Shown here: piece by piece, positions 26,716-35,538 of the stretch | Layout of the letters: each line of letters begins with the position of its first letter | Numbering within the stretch: the first letter of the stretch is position 1 | From: Sphingomonas taxi | GTDB taxonomy: Bacteria; Pseudomonadota; Alphaproteobacteria; Sphingomonadales; Sphingomonadaceae | Assembly (NCBI GenBank): GCA_003240625.1 | Contig: QFMX01000008.1 | Location: 1 to 64,000 of the forward strand | Reading direction: 5' to 3' | Length of the DNA stretch: 64,000 bases | Program-made: the position numbers and the translations under genes | The notes under the pieces: model-generated | What the model saw: the letters and a program-made list of their open reading frames with translations, nothing else | What the model was told of the DNA's origin: nothing | Database searches by the model: none

Positions 26716-28530
26716 ATGACCGACCCGATGACCGACATGCCCCCCGCTTCCAGCAAGCTCCGCAGCCGTGCGTGGTTCGACAACCCCGAGAATATCGACA
26801 TGACCGCGCTCTATCTCGAGCGTTATCTGAACTTCGGGCTGAGCCTGGAGGAACTGCGCTCGGGCAAGCCGATCATCGGCATCGCGCAGACCGGTAGCGA
26901 CCTGTCGCCGTGCAACCGCCACCATCTCGTGCTCGCCGAACGTCTCCGCGAAGGCATCCGTGAAGCCGGCGGTATCGCGCTCGAATTTCCGGTCCACCCG
27001 ATCCAGGAAACCGGCAAGCGCCCGACCGCCGGGCTCGACCGCAACCTCGCCTATCTGGCACTGGTCGAAGTGCTGTACGGCTATCCGCTCGACGGCGTGG
27101 TCCTGACGATCGGCTGCGACAAGACCACGCCGGCGTGCCTGATGGCCGCCGCGACGGTCAACATCCCCGCCATCGCCTTGTCGGTGGGGCCGATGCTCAA
27201 CGGCTGGCACAAGGGCGAGCGGACCGGTTCGGGGACGATCGTGTGGAAGGCGCGCGAGCTGCTCGCGACCGGCGCGATCGACGACGAGGGCTTCATCAAG
27301 CTCGTTGCGTCGTCGGCACCGTCGACCGGTTATTGCAACACGATGGGTACCGCGACGACGATGAACAGCCTTGCCGAGGCGCTCGGCATGCAGTTGCCCG
27401 GCTCGGCGGCGATCCCGGCGCCCTACCGTGATCGCCAGGAGGTCGCGTACAAGACCGGCAAGCGGATCGTCGACATGGTTTCGGAAGATCTGAAGCCCTC
27501 CGATATCCTGACCAAGGAGGCGTTTCACAACGCGATCGTCGTCAATTCGGCGATCGGCGGCTCGACCAACGCACCGATCCATCTCGCCGCGATTGCGCGC
27601 CACATCGGCGTCGACCTGCCGATCGACGACTGGCAGACGCACGGCCACAAGGTGCCGTTGATGGTCAACCTCCAGCCCGCGGGCGAGTATCTCGGCGAGG
27701 ATTATTACCATGCGGGCGGCGTGCCCGCGGTGGTGGCCGAGCTGATGAAGCAGGGCCTGATCCACGAGGACGCGATGACCGCGAACGGCAAGACGATCGG
27801 CGACAATTGCCGGACCGCGACGATCGAGGACGAGCGCGTCATTCGCCCGTTCGCGACGCCGTTGCTCGAGGATGCCGGCTTCATCGTGCTGCGCGGCAAT
27901 CTGTTCGACTCGGCGATCATGAAGACCAGCGTAATCTCGCCGGAATTCCGCGAGCGCTATCTGTCCAACCCGGACGATCCCGAGGCATTCGAGGGCCCTG
28001 CGGTCGTGTTCGACGGGCCGGAGGATTATCACCACCGGATCGACGATCCCTCGCTCGGGATCACGACCGACACGTTGTTGTTCATGCGTGGCGCGGGGCC
28101 GATCGGCTATCCGGGTGCCGCCGAGGTCGTCAACATGCGCCCCCCCGCATACCTGATCCGTGAGGGCGTCCACGCCCTCCCCTGCATCGGCGACGGTCGG
28201 CAGTCGGGGACGTCGGGGTCGCCTTCGATCCTCAACGCCTCGCCCGAAGCGGCGGCGATGGGTGGACTTGCGCTGATCCGTACCGGCGACCGGGTTCGCA
28301 TCGACCTCGCCAAGGGATCGGCCAACGTGCTGATTTCCGACGAGGAACTCGCCGAGCGGCGCCGCACCCTTACCGCAGACGGCGGCTATGCCTTCCCGCG
28401 CTCGCAGACGCCGTGGCAGGAAATCCAGCGCGCCACCGTTGGCCAGATGGAGACCGGTGCGATCCTGGAGGGTGCCGAGAAGTATCAGCGCATCGCCCAG
28501 ACCATGGGCCTACCGCGCGACAATCACTGA
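26716..28530 (+). CDS. IlvD/Edd-family L-arabonate dehydratase
   Basis: The 604-residue protein is an Fe-S dehydratase of the sugar-acid branch. SDLSPCNRHH and TIGCDKTTPAC carry conserved cluster and Mg-binding residues, SSAPSTGYCNTMGTATTMN is a further conserved block, and GDGRQSGTSGSPSI near the C-terminus carries the catalytic serine region. It dehydrates L-arabonate to L-2-keto-3-deoxyarabonate, linking the dehydrogenase to AraD1. It follows the epimerase closely. Its last codons overlap the 3' end of the convergent MaoC gene by 7 bases. Confidence 0.9.
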   Translation: MTDPMTDMPPASSKLRSRAWFDNPENIDMTALYLERYLNFGLSLEELRSGKPIIGIAQTGSDLSPCNRHHLVLAERLREGIREAGGIALEFPVHPIQETGKRPTAGLDRNLAYLALVEVLYGYPLDGVVLTIGCDKTTPACLMAAATVNIPAIALSVGPMLNGWHKGERTGSGTIVWKARELLATGAIDDEGFIKLVASSAPSTGYCNTMGTATTMNSLAEALGMQLPGSAAIPAPYRDRQEVAYKTGKRIVDMVSEDLKPSDILTKEAFHNAIVVNSAIGGSTNAPIHLAAIARHIGVDLPIDDWQTHGHKVPLMVNLQPAGEYLGEDYYHAGGVPAVVAELMKQGLIHEDAMTANGKTIGDNCRTATIEDERVIRPFATPLLEDAGFIVLRGNLFDSAIMKTSVISPEFRERYLSNPDDPEAFEGPAVVFDGPEDYHHRIDDPSLGITTDTLLFMRGAGPIGYPGAAEVVNMRPPAYLIREGVHALPCIGDGRQSGTSGSPSILNASPEAAAMGGLALIRTGDRVRIDLAKGSANVLISDEELAERRRTLTADGGYAFPRSQTPWQEIQRATVGQMETGAILEGAEKYQRIAQTMGLPRDNH

Positions 28531-28985
28531 GTAACGCCAGCGCGCCGCTCGATCAGGGCGGTGCGCAGGCACTGGCATACGATCTCGTCGCGCTGGTTGA
28601 TCAGCCGGTGCGTGAAGGTGACGATGCCTGCGTTCGGGCGCGACTTGCTGGGCTTGAGTTCGGTGATTTCCGTTTCGCAGCGCATCGTGTCGCCGATGAA
28701 CACCGGTTTCGGATGCACCAGCTTGTCGTAGCCGAGATTGGCGACGAGCGTGCCGAGCGTCGTCTCGCCGACCGACAGCCCGACCATCAGCGCGAAGGTG
28801 AAGGTGCCGTTGACCAGGATCCGGCCGAACTCGCTCGCCTTCGCCGCCTCGATATCGAGATGGAGCGGCTGCGGGTTGTGCGTCATCGTCGAGAACAGGA
28901 GATTGTCCGTCTCGGTCACCGTGCGGCGGATCTCGTGCTCGATCCGGTCGCCGATGCTCCAGTCGTCGTAATAGCGGCCTGCCAT
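28524..28985 (-). CDS. MaoC-family (R)-specific enoyl-CoA hydratase-like protein
   Basis: The 153-residue hot-dog protein has the hydratase-2 layout: THNPQPLHLDIEAAKASEFG contains the catalytic Asp/His motif, followed by LVNGTFTFALMVGLSVGETT. Its ATG overlaps the stop of the carboxylase alpha gene (TGATG). As the last gene of the leucine/isovalerate operon it may hydrate 3-methylglutaconyl-CoA or a related enoyl-CoA in place of the usual LiuC crotonase, which is absent here. That substrate is inferred. Confidence 0.85.
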   Translation of the reverse strand: MAGRYYDDWSIGDRIEHEIRRTVTETDNLLFSTMTHNPQPLHLDIEAAKASEFGRILVNGTFTFALMVGLSVGETTLGTLVANLGYDKLVHPKPVFIGDTMRCETEITELKPSKSRPNAGIVTFTHRLINQRDEIVCQCLRTALIERRAGVTQ

Positions 28986-30823
28986 CAGGCGTCCTTCTCG
29001 ATGCGGACGAGCATGGTGCCCTCGGTCACCTGCCCGCCCTCGATTGCGTTGAGGTCCGCAACAATGCCGTCGAACGGTGCGGTGAGGGAGTGCTCCATCT
29101 TCATCGCCTCCAGCGTGACGAGCTTCTGGCCCTTGGTGACCGTATCGCCCGCCGCGACGTCGACCGCGATGATGCGCCCGGGCATAGGCGACAGGATCGC
29201 GCCGTCCGCTGCCCCGCCCGCCGCCACGCCCGATGCACGCCACGGCTTCAGCTGCCAGGTCTGGCCGGCTTCGGAGATCAGCACGTCTTCGAACGCGGGC
29301 ATCGTCCCGGCGTGTCCGTCGAGTTCGACCTCGACCGGTTCGCCGTCGAGCAGGAACGTCGCGCTGCGGCGGGGGGCGGCGTTGAGGCGGAAGCCCGCGA
29401 TCGGATCGGCGGGTACGAGCGCTCCGGCCGCCTCGACCAAAGCCTCTTCGGTCGGATGCGTCGGCGGCATGAGCGCGTCGCCTTCGCGGGCGATCAGGCC
29501 GGTGTCGAGCGTGCCCGCCACGAAGTCGGGATGGTCGAGCGCCTCGACGAGGAACCCCGCATTGGATCGCACCGGCCAGACGACTGCGCCGTCGAGCGCG
29601 TCCGCCAAGGCTTCGCGCGCGGTCTCGCGGTCTTCGCCCCAGGCGATCACCTTGGCGATCATCGGGTCGTAGAAGGGCGAGATTTCCGCGCCCTGCTCTA
29701 CCCCGGTATCGACGCGGGCGGTGGTGCCGAGATCGAAGCGTTCGAGCGTGCCGATGGAGGGCAGGAACCCCTTGGCGGGGTCCTCGGCATAGAGCCGTGC
29801 TTCCATCGCCCAGCCGTCGATCGCCAGTTCGTCCTGGCGTTTCGGCAAAGGCTCGCCGCTTGCGACGCGGAGTTGCCACTCGACCAGGTCCTGGCCGGTG
29901 ATCTCTTCGGTGACCGGGTGCTCGACCTGGAGCCGCGTGTTCATTTCCATGAACCAGATGCGGTCGGCGCGGAGGCCTTCGCTGGCGTCCGCGATGAACT
30001 CGATCGTGCCGGCGCCGACGTAATCGGCCGCCTTGGCCGCCTTGACCGCGGCGGCACAGATCGCTTCGCGGGTGGCGACGTCCATGCCGGGTGCGGGGGC
30101 TTCCTCGATCACCTTCTGATGGCGACGCTGAAGCGAACAATCGCGCTCAAACAAATGAACCACGTCGCCATGGCTGTCGCCGAAGACCTGCACTTCGATA
30201 TGGCGCGGCGAGAGGATGTATTTCTCGATCAGCACGTCGGTGTTGCCGAACGAGGATGCCGCCTCGCGCTGGCACGAGACGAGCGCGTCGGCGAACTCGG
30301 CGGCGGTGTCGACGCGGCGCATGCCCTTGCCGCCGCCGCCAGCGACCGCCTTGATGAGGACGGGGTAGCCGATCGCGTCCGCCTCGGTCTTGAGACGCTC
30401 GGGGGACTGGTCTTCGCCGAGATAACCGGGCGTGACGGGGACGCCGGCGGCGATCATGCGCTGTTTCGCGGCGTCCTTGAGGCCCATCGCGCGGATGCTG
30501 TCGGGGTTTGGACCGACCCAAATCAGGCCGGCGTCGAGTACGGCTTGGGCGAAGTCGGCGTTCTCCGAGAGGAAACCGTAACCGGGGTGGATAGCATCGG
30601 CGCCGGTCTGCTTCGCGGCTGCGATGATGCGGTCGCCGACGAGATAGCTTTCGCGCGCCGGGGATGCCCCGATATGCACGGCCTCGTCGGCCTGGCGGAC
30701 GTGGAGCGCGTTCGCGTCGGCGTCCGAATAGACCGCGACGGTGCGGATGCCGAGCGCCCTCGCGGTGCGGATGATGCGGCAGGCGATTTCGCCGCGATTG
30801 GCGATCAGGAGGGATGTGATCAT
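28985..30823 (-). CDS. 3-methylcrotonyl-CoA carboxylase alpha subunit (biotin carboxylase + biotin carrier)
   Basis: The 612-residue protein has the biotin carboxylase domain over residues 1-450 (LLIANRGEIACRIIRTARAL at the start, ATP-grasp VLIKAVAGGGGKGMR near 150, EMNTRLQVEHPVTEEITGQD near 290). It ends with a biotinyl domain whose lysine lies in LEAMKMEHSL. With the beta subunit upstream and isovaleryl-CoA dehydrogenase in the same operon, the substrate is most likely 3-methylcrotonyl-CoA in leucine breakdown; geranyl-CoA or other acyl-CoA carboxylases are less likely. Its ATG overlaps the HNH gene stop by ATGA. Confidence 0.9.
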   Translation of the reverse strand: MITSLLIANRGEIACRIIRTARALGIRTVAVYSDADANALHVRQADEAVHIGASPARESYLVGDRIIAAAKQTGADAIHPGYGFLSENADFAQAVLDAGLIWVGPNPDSIRAMGLKDAAKQRMIAAGVPVTPGYLGEDQSPERLKTEADAIGYPVLIKAVAGGGGKGMRRVDTAAEFADALVSCQREAASSFGNTDVLIEKYILSPRHIEVQVFGDSHGDVVHLFERDCSLQRRHQKVIEEAPAPGMDVATREAICAAAVKAAKAADYVGAGTIEFIADASEGLRADRIWFMEMNTRLQVEHPVTEEITGQDLVEWQLRVASGEPLPKRQDELAIDGWAMEARLYAEDPAKGFLPSIGTLERFDLGTTARVDTGVEQGAEISPFYDPMIAKVIAWGEDRETAREALADALDGAVVWPVRSNAGFLVEALDHPDFVAGTLDTGLIAREGDALMPPTHPTEEALVEAAGALVPADPIAGFRLNAAPRRSATFLLDGEPVEVELDGHAGTMPAFEDVLISEAGQTWQLKPWRASGVAAGGAADGAILSPMPGRIIAVDVAAGDTVTKGQKLVTLEAMKMEHSLTAPFDGIVADLNAIEGGQVTEGTMLVRIEKDA

Positions 30824-31413
30824 TGCGGCTGTTCGTTATGTACGCGCCCGTGGCAACCGTCACAAATCGCAACGAGTTCCCACAGAAATTCCTCTTGGAT
30901 ATGCTTGTAGGTTAGATGATGAACCTGCGTCGCTGGTTGTTCTCGACAGCCTTCACATAGTCCGTTTGCTCGATCAAATACCTTAGCTCGCTTGGCCCTC
31001 CACGTTTCAGATGCCAAATAGGTTGCATACTCCGTGTCGCTCGAAGCAAGTTGCACTTTCGCATGCCGCTCTTGAATCGATTGCCACGCGATCAATCTAG
31101 TTTTCTCAAACTGCTCTTTTAAATCGCCGAGAACCAGCGGAATAGAGTCAAGGGATCCTAGCGTCGATCTGCTAATCCACTGGGTCTCCGGATCACCACA
31201 AATGAGGCACTGGCGTCGATACATCAATGCGCCACCGCGAGCTTTGATAGCAACCAGGCCTTTGTCCTCATGAGCACATTCTGTGGCATGCCACGCAGCA
31301 AAATTAGTCATCAATTCATCAGTAGGCGTCAGTTTTAAACGCTTGCCCGTTTCCGGATCTTTGGCCCACAACATGACCGATTGTTGGTATTCATCGAACT
31401 GACCTAGGTTCAT
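30820..31413 (-). CDS. HNH endonuclease-like protein inserted in the leucine-degradation operon
   Basis: The 197-residue protein has a C-terminal HNH/zinc module: LCEGCREQPATQVHHLTYKH, then ELVAICDGCHGRVHN, with two CxxC knuckles and the HH...N...H pattern. The N-terminal half has another cysteine set (QCLICGDPETQW) and a C/H pair near ATECAHEDK. Its base composition is visibly AT-richer than the flanking carboxylase genes, and it separates the beta and alpha subunits that are normally adjacent. It is coupled to the alpha gene by a 4-base ATGA overlap and starts 4 bases after the beta gene. This looks like a recently acquired nuclease cargo gene. Confidence 0.85.
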   Translation of the reverse strand: MNLGQFDEYQQSVMLWAKDPETGKRLKLTPTDELMTNFAAWHATECAHEDKGLVAIKARGGALMYRRQCLICGDPETQWISRSTLGSLDSIPLVLGDLKEQFEKTRLIAWQSIQERHAKVQLASSDTEYATYLASETWRAKRAKVFDRANGLCEGCREQPATQVHHLTYKHIQEEFLWELVAICDGCHGRVHNEQPQ

Positions 31414-31417
31414 GGCG

Positions 31418-33019
31418 TTACATCCTGAACACGCCGAACGCGGGGCGTTCGGGGATTGGAGCGTTGAGCGTCGCGGCGAAGGCTAGGCCGAGCACGTCGC
31501 GGGTCTGGGCGGGATCGATGATACCGTCGTCCCAGAGGCGCGCGGTGGCGTACCAGGGGCTGCCCTCGTCCTCGTATTTCTGGCGTACGGGTGCCTTGAA
31601 GGCTTCGGCCTGCTCGGGGGTCCAGCTGTCGGCGTCACGGTGGACGGTGGCGAGAACGCTGGCCGCCTGTTCGCCGCCCATCACGCTGATCCGGCTGTTG
31701 GGCCAGGTGAACAGGAAGCGTGGCGAATAGGCGCGGCCGCACATGCCGTAATTGCCCGCGCCGAAGCTGCCGCCGATCAACACCGTGATCTTCGGGACGG
31801 TCGCGGTGGCCACCGCGGTGACGAGCTTGGCGCCGTGCTTGGCGATGCCCTCCGCCTCGTACTTGCCGCCGACCATGAAGCCCGAGATGTTCTGGAGGAA
31901 CAGCAGCGGGATCTTTCGCTGGCACGCAAGCTCGATGAAATGCGCGCCCTTCTGCGCGCTCTCGCTGAACAGCACGCCGTTGTTGGCGAGGATCGCGACC
32001 GGGATGCCCCAGATATGCGCGAACCCGCAGACGAGCGACGTGCCGTAGAGCGCCTTGAACTCGTGGAACTCGCTGCCGTCGACGAGGCGCGCGATGACTT
32101 CGTGGACGTCGTAGGGCGCGCGGACGTCGCTGGGGACGATGCCATAGAGCTCTTCGGGGGCGAAGTTCGGGGGCTTGGGCTGCTGGACGTTCACCGCGGC
32201 CTGCGCCTGCGGTTGCAGCGTCGAGACGATGTCGCGGACGATCGTCAGCGCGTGTTCGTCGTTCTCGGCGACATGATCTACCACGCCCGAGCGGCGGCCG
32301 TGCGTGTCGGCGCCGCCGAGTTCTTCCGCGGAGATGACTTCGCCGGTCGCGGCCTTCACCAACGGCGGGCCAGCGAGGAAGATCGTCCCCTGCCCGCGGA
32401 CGATGATCGTCTCGTCCGACATTGCGGGGACGTACGCCCCGCCCGCGGTGCAGCTGCCCATGACGCAGGCGATCTGCGGGATACCGAGCGCCGACATCTG
32501 CGCCTGGTTGAAGAAGATGCGGCCGAAGTGATCGCGGTCGGGGAACACCTCCGCCTGGTGCGGCAGGTTCGCGCCGCCGCTGTCGACGAGGTAGATGCAG
32601 GGTAGGCGGTTCTCCTGCGCGATTTCCTGGGCTCGGAGGTGTTTCTTGACGGTCAGCGGGAAGTAGGTGCCGCCCTTCACCGTCGCGTCGTTGCACAGGA
32701 TCATGCACTGGCGGCCGGAGACGCGGCCGATGCCGGCGATCACGCCTGCGCCGGGGACTTCGTTATCATAGAGGCCGTTGGCGACGAGCTGGCCGATTTC
32801 GAGGAAGGAGGAGCCCGGGTCGAGCAGGCGTTCGACGCGGTCTCGGGGGAGGAGTTTGCCGCGGGCGGTGTGGCGCTCGCGGGACTTCGCGTTGCCGCCT
32901 AGGGCTGTGCGGGCGACGTCTTCGCGGAGGGTTTCGGCGAGGGCGCGGTTGTGGGTCGCGTTCGCGCGGAAGGTTTCGCTGTCAGGGGAGAGGGCGGAGG
33001 TAAGGACGGGGGCCGTCAC
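31418..33019 (-). CDS. 3-methylcrotonyl-CoA carboxylase beta subunit (carboxyltransferase)
   Basis: The 533-residue carboxyltransferase carries YLVDSGGANLPHQAEVFPDR, CTAGGAYVPAMSDETIIV, EELGGADTHGRRSGVVDHVA and a late AGNYGMCGRAYSPRFLFTWP, all typical of MCC beta. It transfers CO2 from biotin to 3-methylcrotonyl-CoA. The GTG at 33019 has GGGGAGGA 7 bases upstream. A GTG six codons earlier lies inside the neighbouring palindromic repeat. Notably, the Shine-Dalgarno itself is part of the repeat arm. Confidence 0.92.
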   Translation of the reverse strand: MTAPVLTSALSPDSETFRANATHNRALAETLREDVARTALGGNAKSRERHTARGKLLPRDRVERLLDPGSSFLEIGQLVANGLYDNEVPGAGVIAGIGRVSGRQCMILCNDATVKGGTYFPLTVKKHLRAQEIAQENRLPCIYLVDSGGANLPHQAEVFPDRDHFGRIFFNQAQMSALGIPQIACVMGSCTAGGAYVPAMSDETIIVRGQGTIFLAGPPLVKAATGEVISAEELGGADTHGRRSGVVDHVAENDEHALTIVRDIVSTLQPQAQAAVNVQQPKPPNFAPEELYGIVPSDVRAPYDVHEVIARLVDGSEFHEFKALYGTSLVCGFAHIWGIPVAILANNGVLFSESAQKGAHFIELACQRKIPLLFLQNISGFMVGGKYEAEGIAKHGAKLVTAVATATVPKITVLIGGSFGAGNYGMCGRAYSPRFLFTWPNSRISVMGGEQAASVLATVHRDADSWTPEQAEAFKAPVRQKYEDEGSPWYATARLWDDGIIDPAQTRDVLGLAFAATLNAPIPERPAFGVFRM

Positions 33020-33159
33020 GCAAATCCTCCCCGGCACGGGGAGGGGGACCGTTCGTCCGCTTGGGCGAAAGGTGGAGGGGGGCTTCCGCCAGCGTTACGC
33101 TCGGGGTGAGCCCCCTCCACCGCTGCGCGGTCCCCCTCCCCGTGCCGGGGAGGATTTGC
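33020..33159. repeat. Palindromic intergenic repeat with 32-bp perfect inverted arms (family D)
   Basis: The first arm starts GCAAATCCTCCCCGGCACGG and the second arm is its exact reverse complement at the right end. Between them is a further GC-rich inner inverted repeat (GGTGGAGGGG... against CCCCCTCCACC). It lies between isovaleryl-CoA dehydrogenase and the carboxylase beta gene. Confidence 0.8.
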
Positions 33160-33167
33160 ATGCCACA

Positions 33168-34334
33168 TCACTGTGCCACCTTCGGAGCAGCCCCAATCAA
33201 CTCGCGCCCAATCAACATCCGCCGAATCTCGTTCGTCCCCGCACCGATGTCGAGCAGCTTGGCATCCCGCATGAACCGCTCGACCGGCCAGTCCTTGGTA
33301 TACCCTGCCCCGCCCAGCGCCTGGATCGATTCGAGCGACACCTTCACCGCGCTCTCGCTCGCCAGCAGGATCGCGCCGGCCGCGTCGAACCGCGTTGTCT
33401 TCCCCGCATCGCACGACTTCGCCACCGCATAGACGTACGCGCGCGCCGAACTCAGCGCGACGTACATGTCGGCGACCTTGGCCTGGATCAGCTGGAACTG
33501 GCCGATCGCCGTCCCGAACTGCTTCCGCTCGCGCACGTACGGGATCACCACGTCGAGGCACGCCTGCATGATGCCGAGCTGGATCCCGGCCAGCACCGCG
33601 CGCTCATAGTCGAGCCCCGACATCAGCACGCCGACGCCGCCATTCTCGGGGCCCATCACGTTCTCGAACGGGACTTCGCAATCGGTGAAGACGAGTTCCG
33701 CGGTGGGTGACCCACGCATACCCATCTTGTCGATCTTCTGGCCGATCGCGAAGCCGGGCATGTCCTTCTCGATCAGGAACGCGGTGATCCCGCGCGAGCC
33801 CTCGCCAGTCTTAGCGTAGACGACCAGCGTGTCCGCATAGGCGGCGTTGGTGATCCAGAATTTCGTGCCGTTGAGGACGTAGCCCGTGTCGGTCTTTACC
33901 GCCTTGAGCTTCATCGAGACGACGTCGGAGCCGGCGCCGGCTTCGGACATGGCGAGGCTGCCGACATGCTCGCCGGAGACGAGCTTGGGCAGATATTTCG
34001 CCTTCTGCTCAGGATTGCCCCAGCGGCGGATCTGGTTGACGCACAGGTTCGAATGCGCGCCGTAGCTGAGGCCGATCGACGCAGACGCGCGCGAGACTTC
34101 CTCGACCGCGACGACGTGTTCGAGATAGCCGAGGCCGAGGCCGCCAAACTCTTCCTCGACGGTGATGCCGTGCAGCCCGAGTTCGCCCATCGCCGGCCAG
34201 AGCTCGCGCGGGAACCAGTCGTCGGCGTCGATCTTCGCGGCGAGCGGCGCGATCTTGTCGGTGGCGAAGCGGTGCGTGCTCTCTCGGATCATGTCCGCGG
34301 ATTCGCCGAGCGCGAAATCGAAATCGGGTATCAT
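33168..34334 (-). CDS. Isovaleryl-CoA dehydrogenase
   Basis: The 388-residue acyl-CoA dehydrogenase carries AMSEAGAGSDVVSMKLKAVK and WITNAAYADTLVVYAKTG as FAD/substrate motifs. GLDYERAVLAG holds a glutamate at the position used as catalytic base in isovaleryl-CoA dehydrogenases, rather than near the C-terminus. The C-terminal GGAGYTKDWPVERFMRDAK is also typical. It catalyses isovaleryl-CoA to 3-methylcrotonyl-CoA and feeds the carboxylase downstream. It starts at the ATG at 34334, divergent from a LysR gene. Confidence 0.92.
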   Translation of the reverse strand: MIPDFDFALGESADMIRESTHRFATDKIAPLAAKIDADDWFPRELWPAMGELGLHGITVEEEFGGLGLGYLEHVVAVEEVSRASASIGLSYGAHSNLCVNQIRRWGNPEQKAKYLPKLVSGEHVGSLAMSEAGAGSDVVSMKLKAVKTDTGYVLNGTKFWITNAAYADTLVVYAKTGEGSRGITAFLIEKDMPGFAIGQKIDKMGMRGSPTAELVFTDCEVPFENVMGPENGGVGVLMSGLDYERAVLAGIQLGIMQACLDVVIPYVRERKQFGTAIGQFQLIQAKVADMYVALSSARAYVYAVAKSCDAGKTTRFDAAGAILLASESAVKVSLESIQALGGAGYTKDWPVERFMRDAKLLDIGAGTNEIRRMLIGRELIGAAPKVAQ

Positions 34335-34442
34335 GCAGCCTCTCCAGACCTTGTGTTGCGACCTTGATACTCTGTCGTGCGAGCCATGAGAAATTGATAC
34401 GACCGAACACATGCGATAGATCCGGTCTATGGTGATCCGGCT

Positions 34443-35336
34443 ATGATAGAACGGTACGTGGTGCGCTATTTCCTGGCGGTCGTCGACCAGGGCAATTTCA
34501 CGCGCGCCGCCGCCCAGTGCCGGATCTCGCAGCCGACGCTGTCGGTCGGCATCGCCAAGCTGGAGGCGGCACTCGGCCAGACGCTGTTCCTGCGGACTAA
34601 CCGGCGGATCGAACTCACGCCTTCAGGTACGCGGTTCGCGGTGCATGCTCGCCGGATCGAAGCCGAGTTCGCCGCCGCCGAACGGGATTTGCAGGACAGC
34701 GTTCCGACCAAACTGGTGCGGCTCGGGATCGCGACGACGCTGCCGCCGTCCTGGATCGCGGCGGCGCTGGGACGAGCCCGACGCGCCTCCACCACCGAGC
34801 GCCTCGAAGTAGTCGAAGGACGCAGCAGCGAACTCGTCGCGTTGCTCGACCGCGGCCGGATCGACGTGATGCTCGGCGCGATCGGCGACGATGCGCGGGG
34901 ACGCGTACTGTTCGAGGAGGGTTTCGCGGTCGCGGTGGCGAAAGACCATCGCCTTGCAGGTCGCGCCACGCTCGCGGTCGCCGACGTCGCGGAGGAAACT
35001 ATGATCGTCCGTCGCCACTGCGAAGCGCTGGCGGAAACGAGCCGCTTCTTCACCGCGCGCGGCGTCCGCCCTTTCATGGCCGCCCGCACGGTAAGCGACG
35101 ACCGCGCATTGACCTATGTCCGCGCAGGGCTGGGTATGACGGTCATGCCGCTGAGCTTTGCGAGCGAGGGCATCGCGATGATCCCGCTGACCGGCTTCGA
35201 CCCGACGCGCAGGGTTGGCGTACTGGTGGCGAACGACTCCGCCTCACGCATCGAAGGAAGCGTCATGGTCGCGGCGATCGGGGAGACGTTCAGGGACCTG
35301 CACGCGGCGCATATCGGCGCCGACGGTATCATCTGA
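34443..35336 (+). CDS. LysR-family transcriptional regulator
   Basis: The 297-residue protein has a winged helix over residues 1-60 (FLAVVDQGNFTRAAAQCRIS, then QPTLSVGIAKLEAALGQTLF) and a periplasmic-binding-like effector domain with a hydrophobic core (AGLGMTVMPLSFASEGIAMI). It is divergent from the isovaleryl-CoA dehydrogenase gene with about 110 bases between them. The arrangement suggests it regulates the leucine-degradation operon, but no operator was identified. Confidence 0.88.
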   Translation: MIERYVVRYFLAVVDQGNFTRAAAQCRISQPTLSVGIAKLEAALGQTLFLRTNRRIELTPSGTRFAVHARRIEAEFAAAERDLQDSVPTKLVRLGIATTLPPSWIAAALGRARRASTTERLEVVEGRSSELVALLDRGRIDVMLGAIGDDARGRVLFEEGFAVAVAKDHRLAGRATLAVADVAEETMIVRRHCEALAETSRFFTARGVRPFMAARTVSDDRALTYVRAGLGMTVMPLSFASEGIAMIPLTGFDPTRRVGVLVANDSASRIEGSVMVAAIGETFRDLHAAHIGADGII

Positions 35337-35380
35337 AACTATCTGAAAAGCTGTCCCGGCGGACCGGTCATCAACGGAAA

Positions 35381-35456
35381 TGGTGGAGCCGAGGGGGATC
35401 GAACCCCTGACCTTTCGCATGCCATGCGAACGCTCTCCCAGCTGAGCTACGGCCCC
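35381..35456 (-). tRNA. tRNA-Ala (anticodon GGC)
   Basis: The minus strand reads GGGGCCGTAGCTCAGCTGGG onward, with a TTCGC/GCGAA anticodon stem around ATGGCAT (anticodon GGC), a TTCGATC T-loop and an encoded CCA. The acceptor stem GGGGCCG pairs with CGGCTCC, including one G-U pair. Confidence 0.97.
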
Positions 35457-35538
35457 ATTCCCGTTGGGAGGCGGGTCACTAACCGGACCCGCCCGGGTTG
35501 GCAAGCGGCGTAAATGCCGCCTGCCAAATTTATTCTAA

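Noticed and set aside
28524..30140. A 538-codon frame joining MaoC to upstream sequence
   Set aside because: Only the last 153 codons look like protein (MaoC). The upstream part is the carboxylase gene read in the wrong frame, and a coupled ATG at 28985 explains the MaoC start.
35381..35456. tRNA-Ala as an integration site
   Set aside because: The flanking genes are the usual core neighbours and I see no partial tRNA repeat or integrase nearby.
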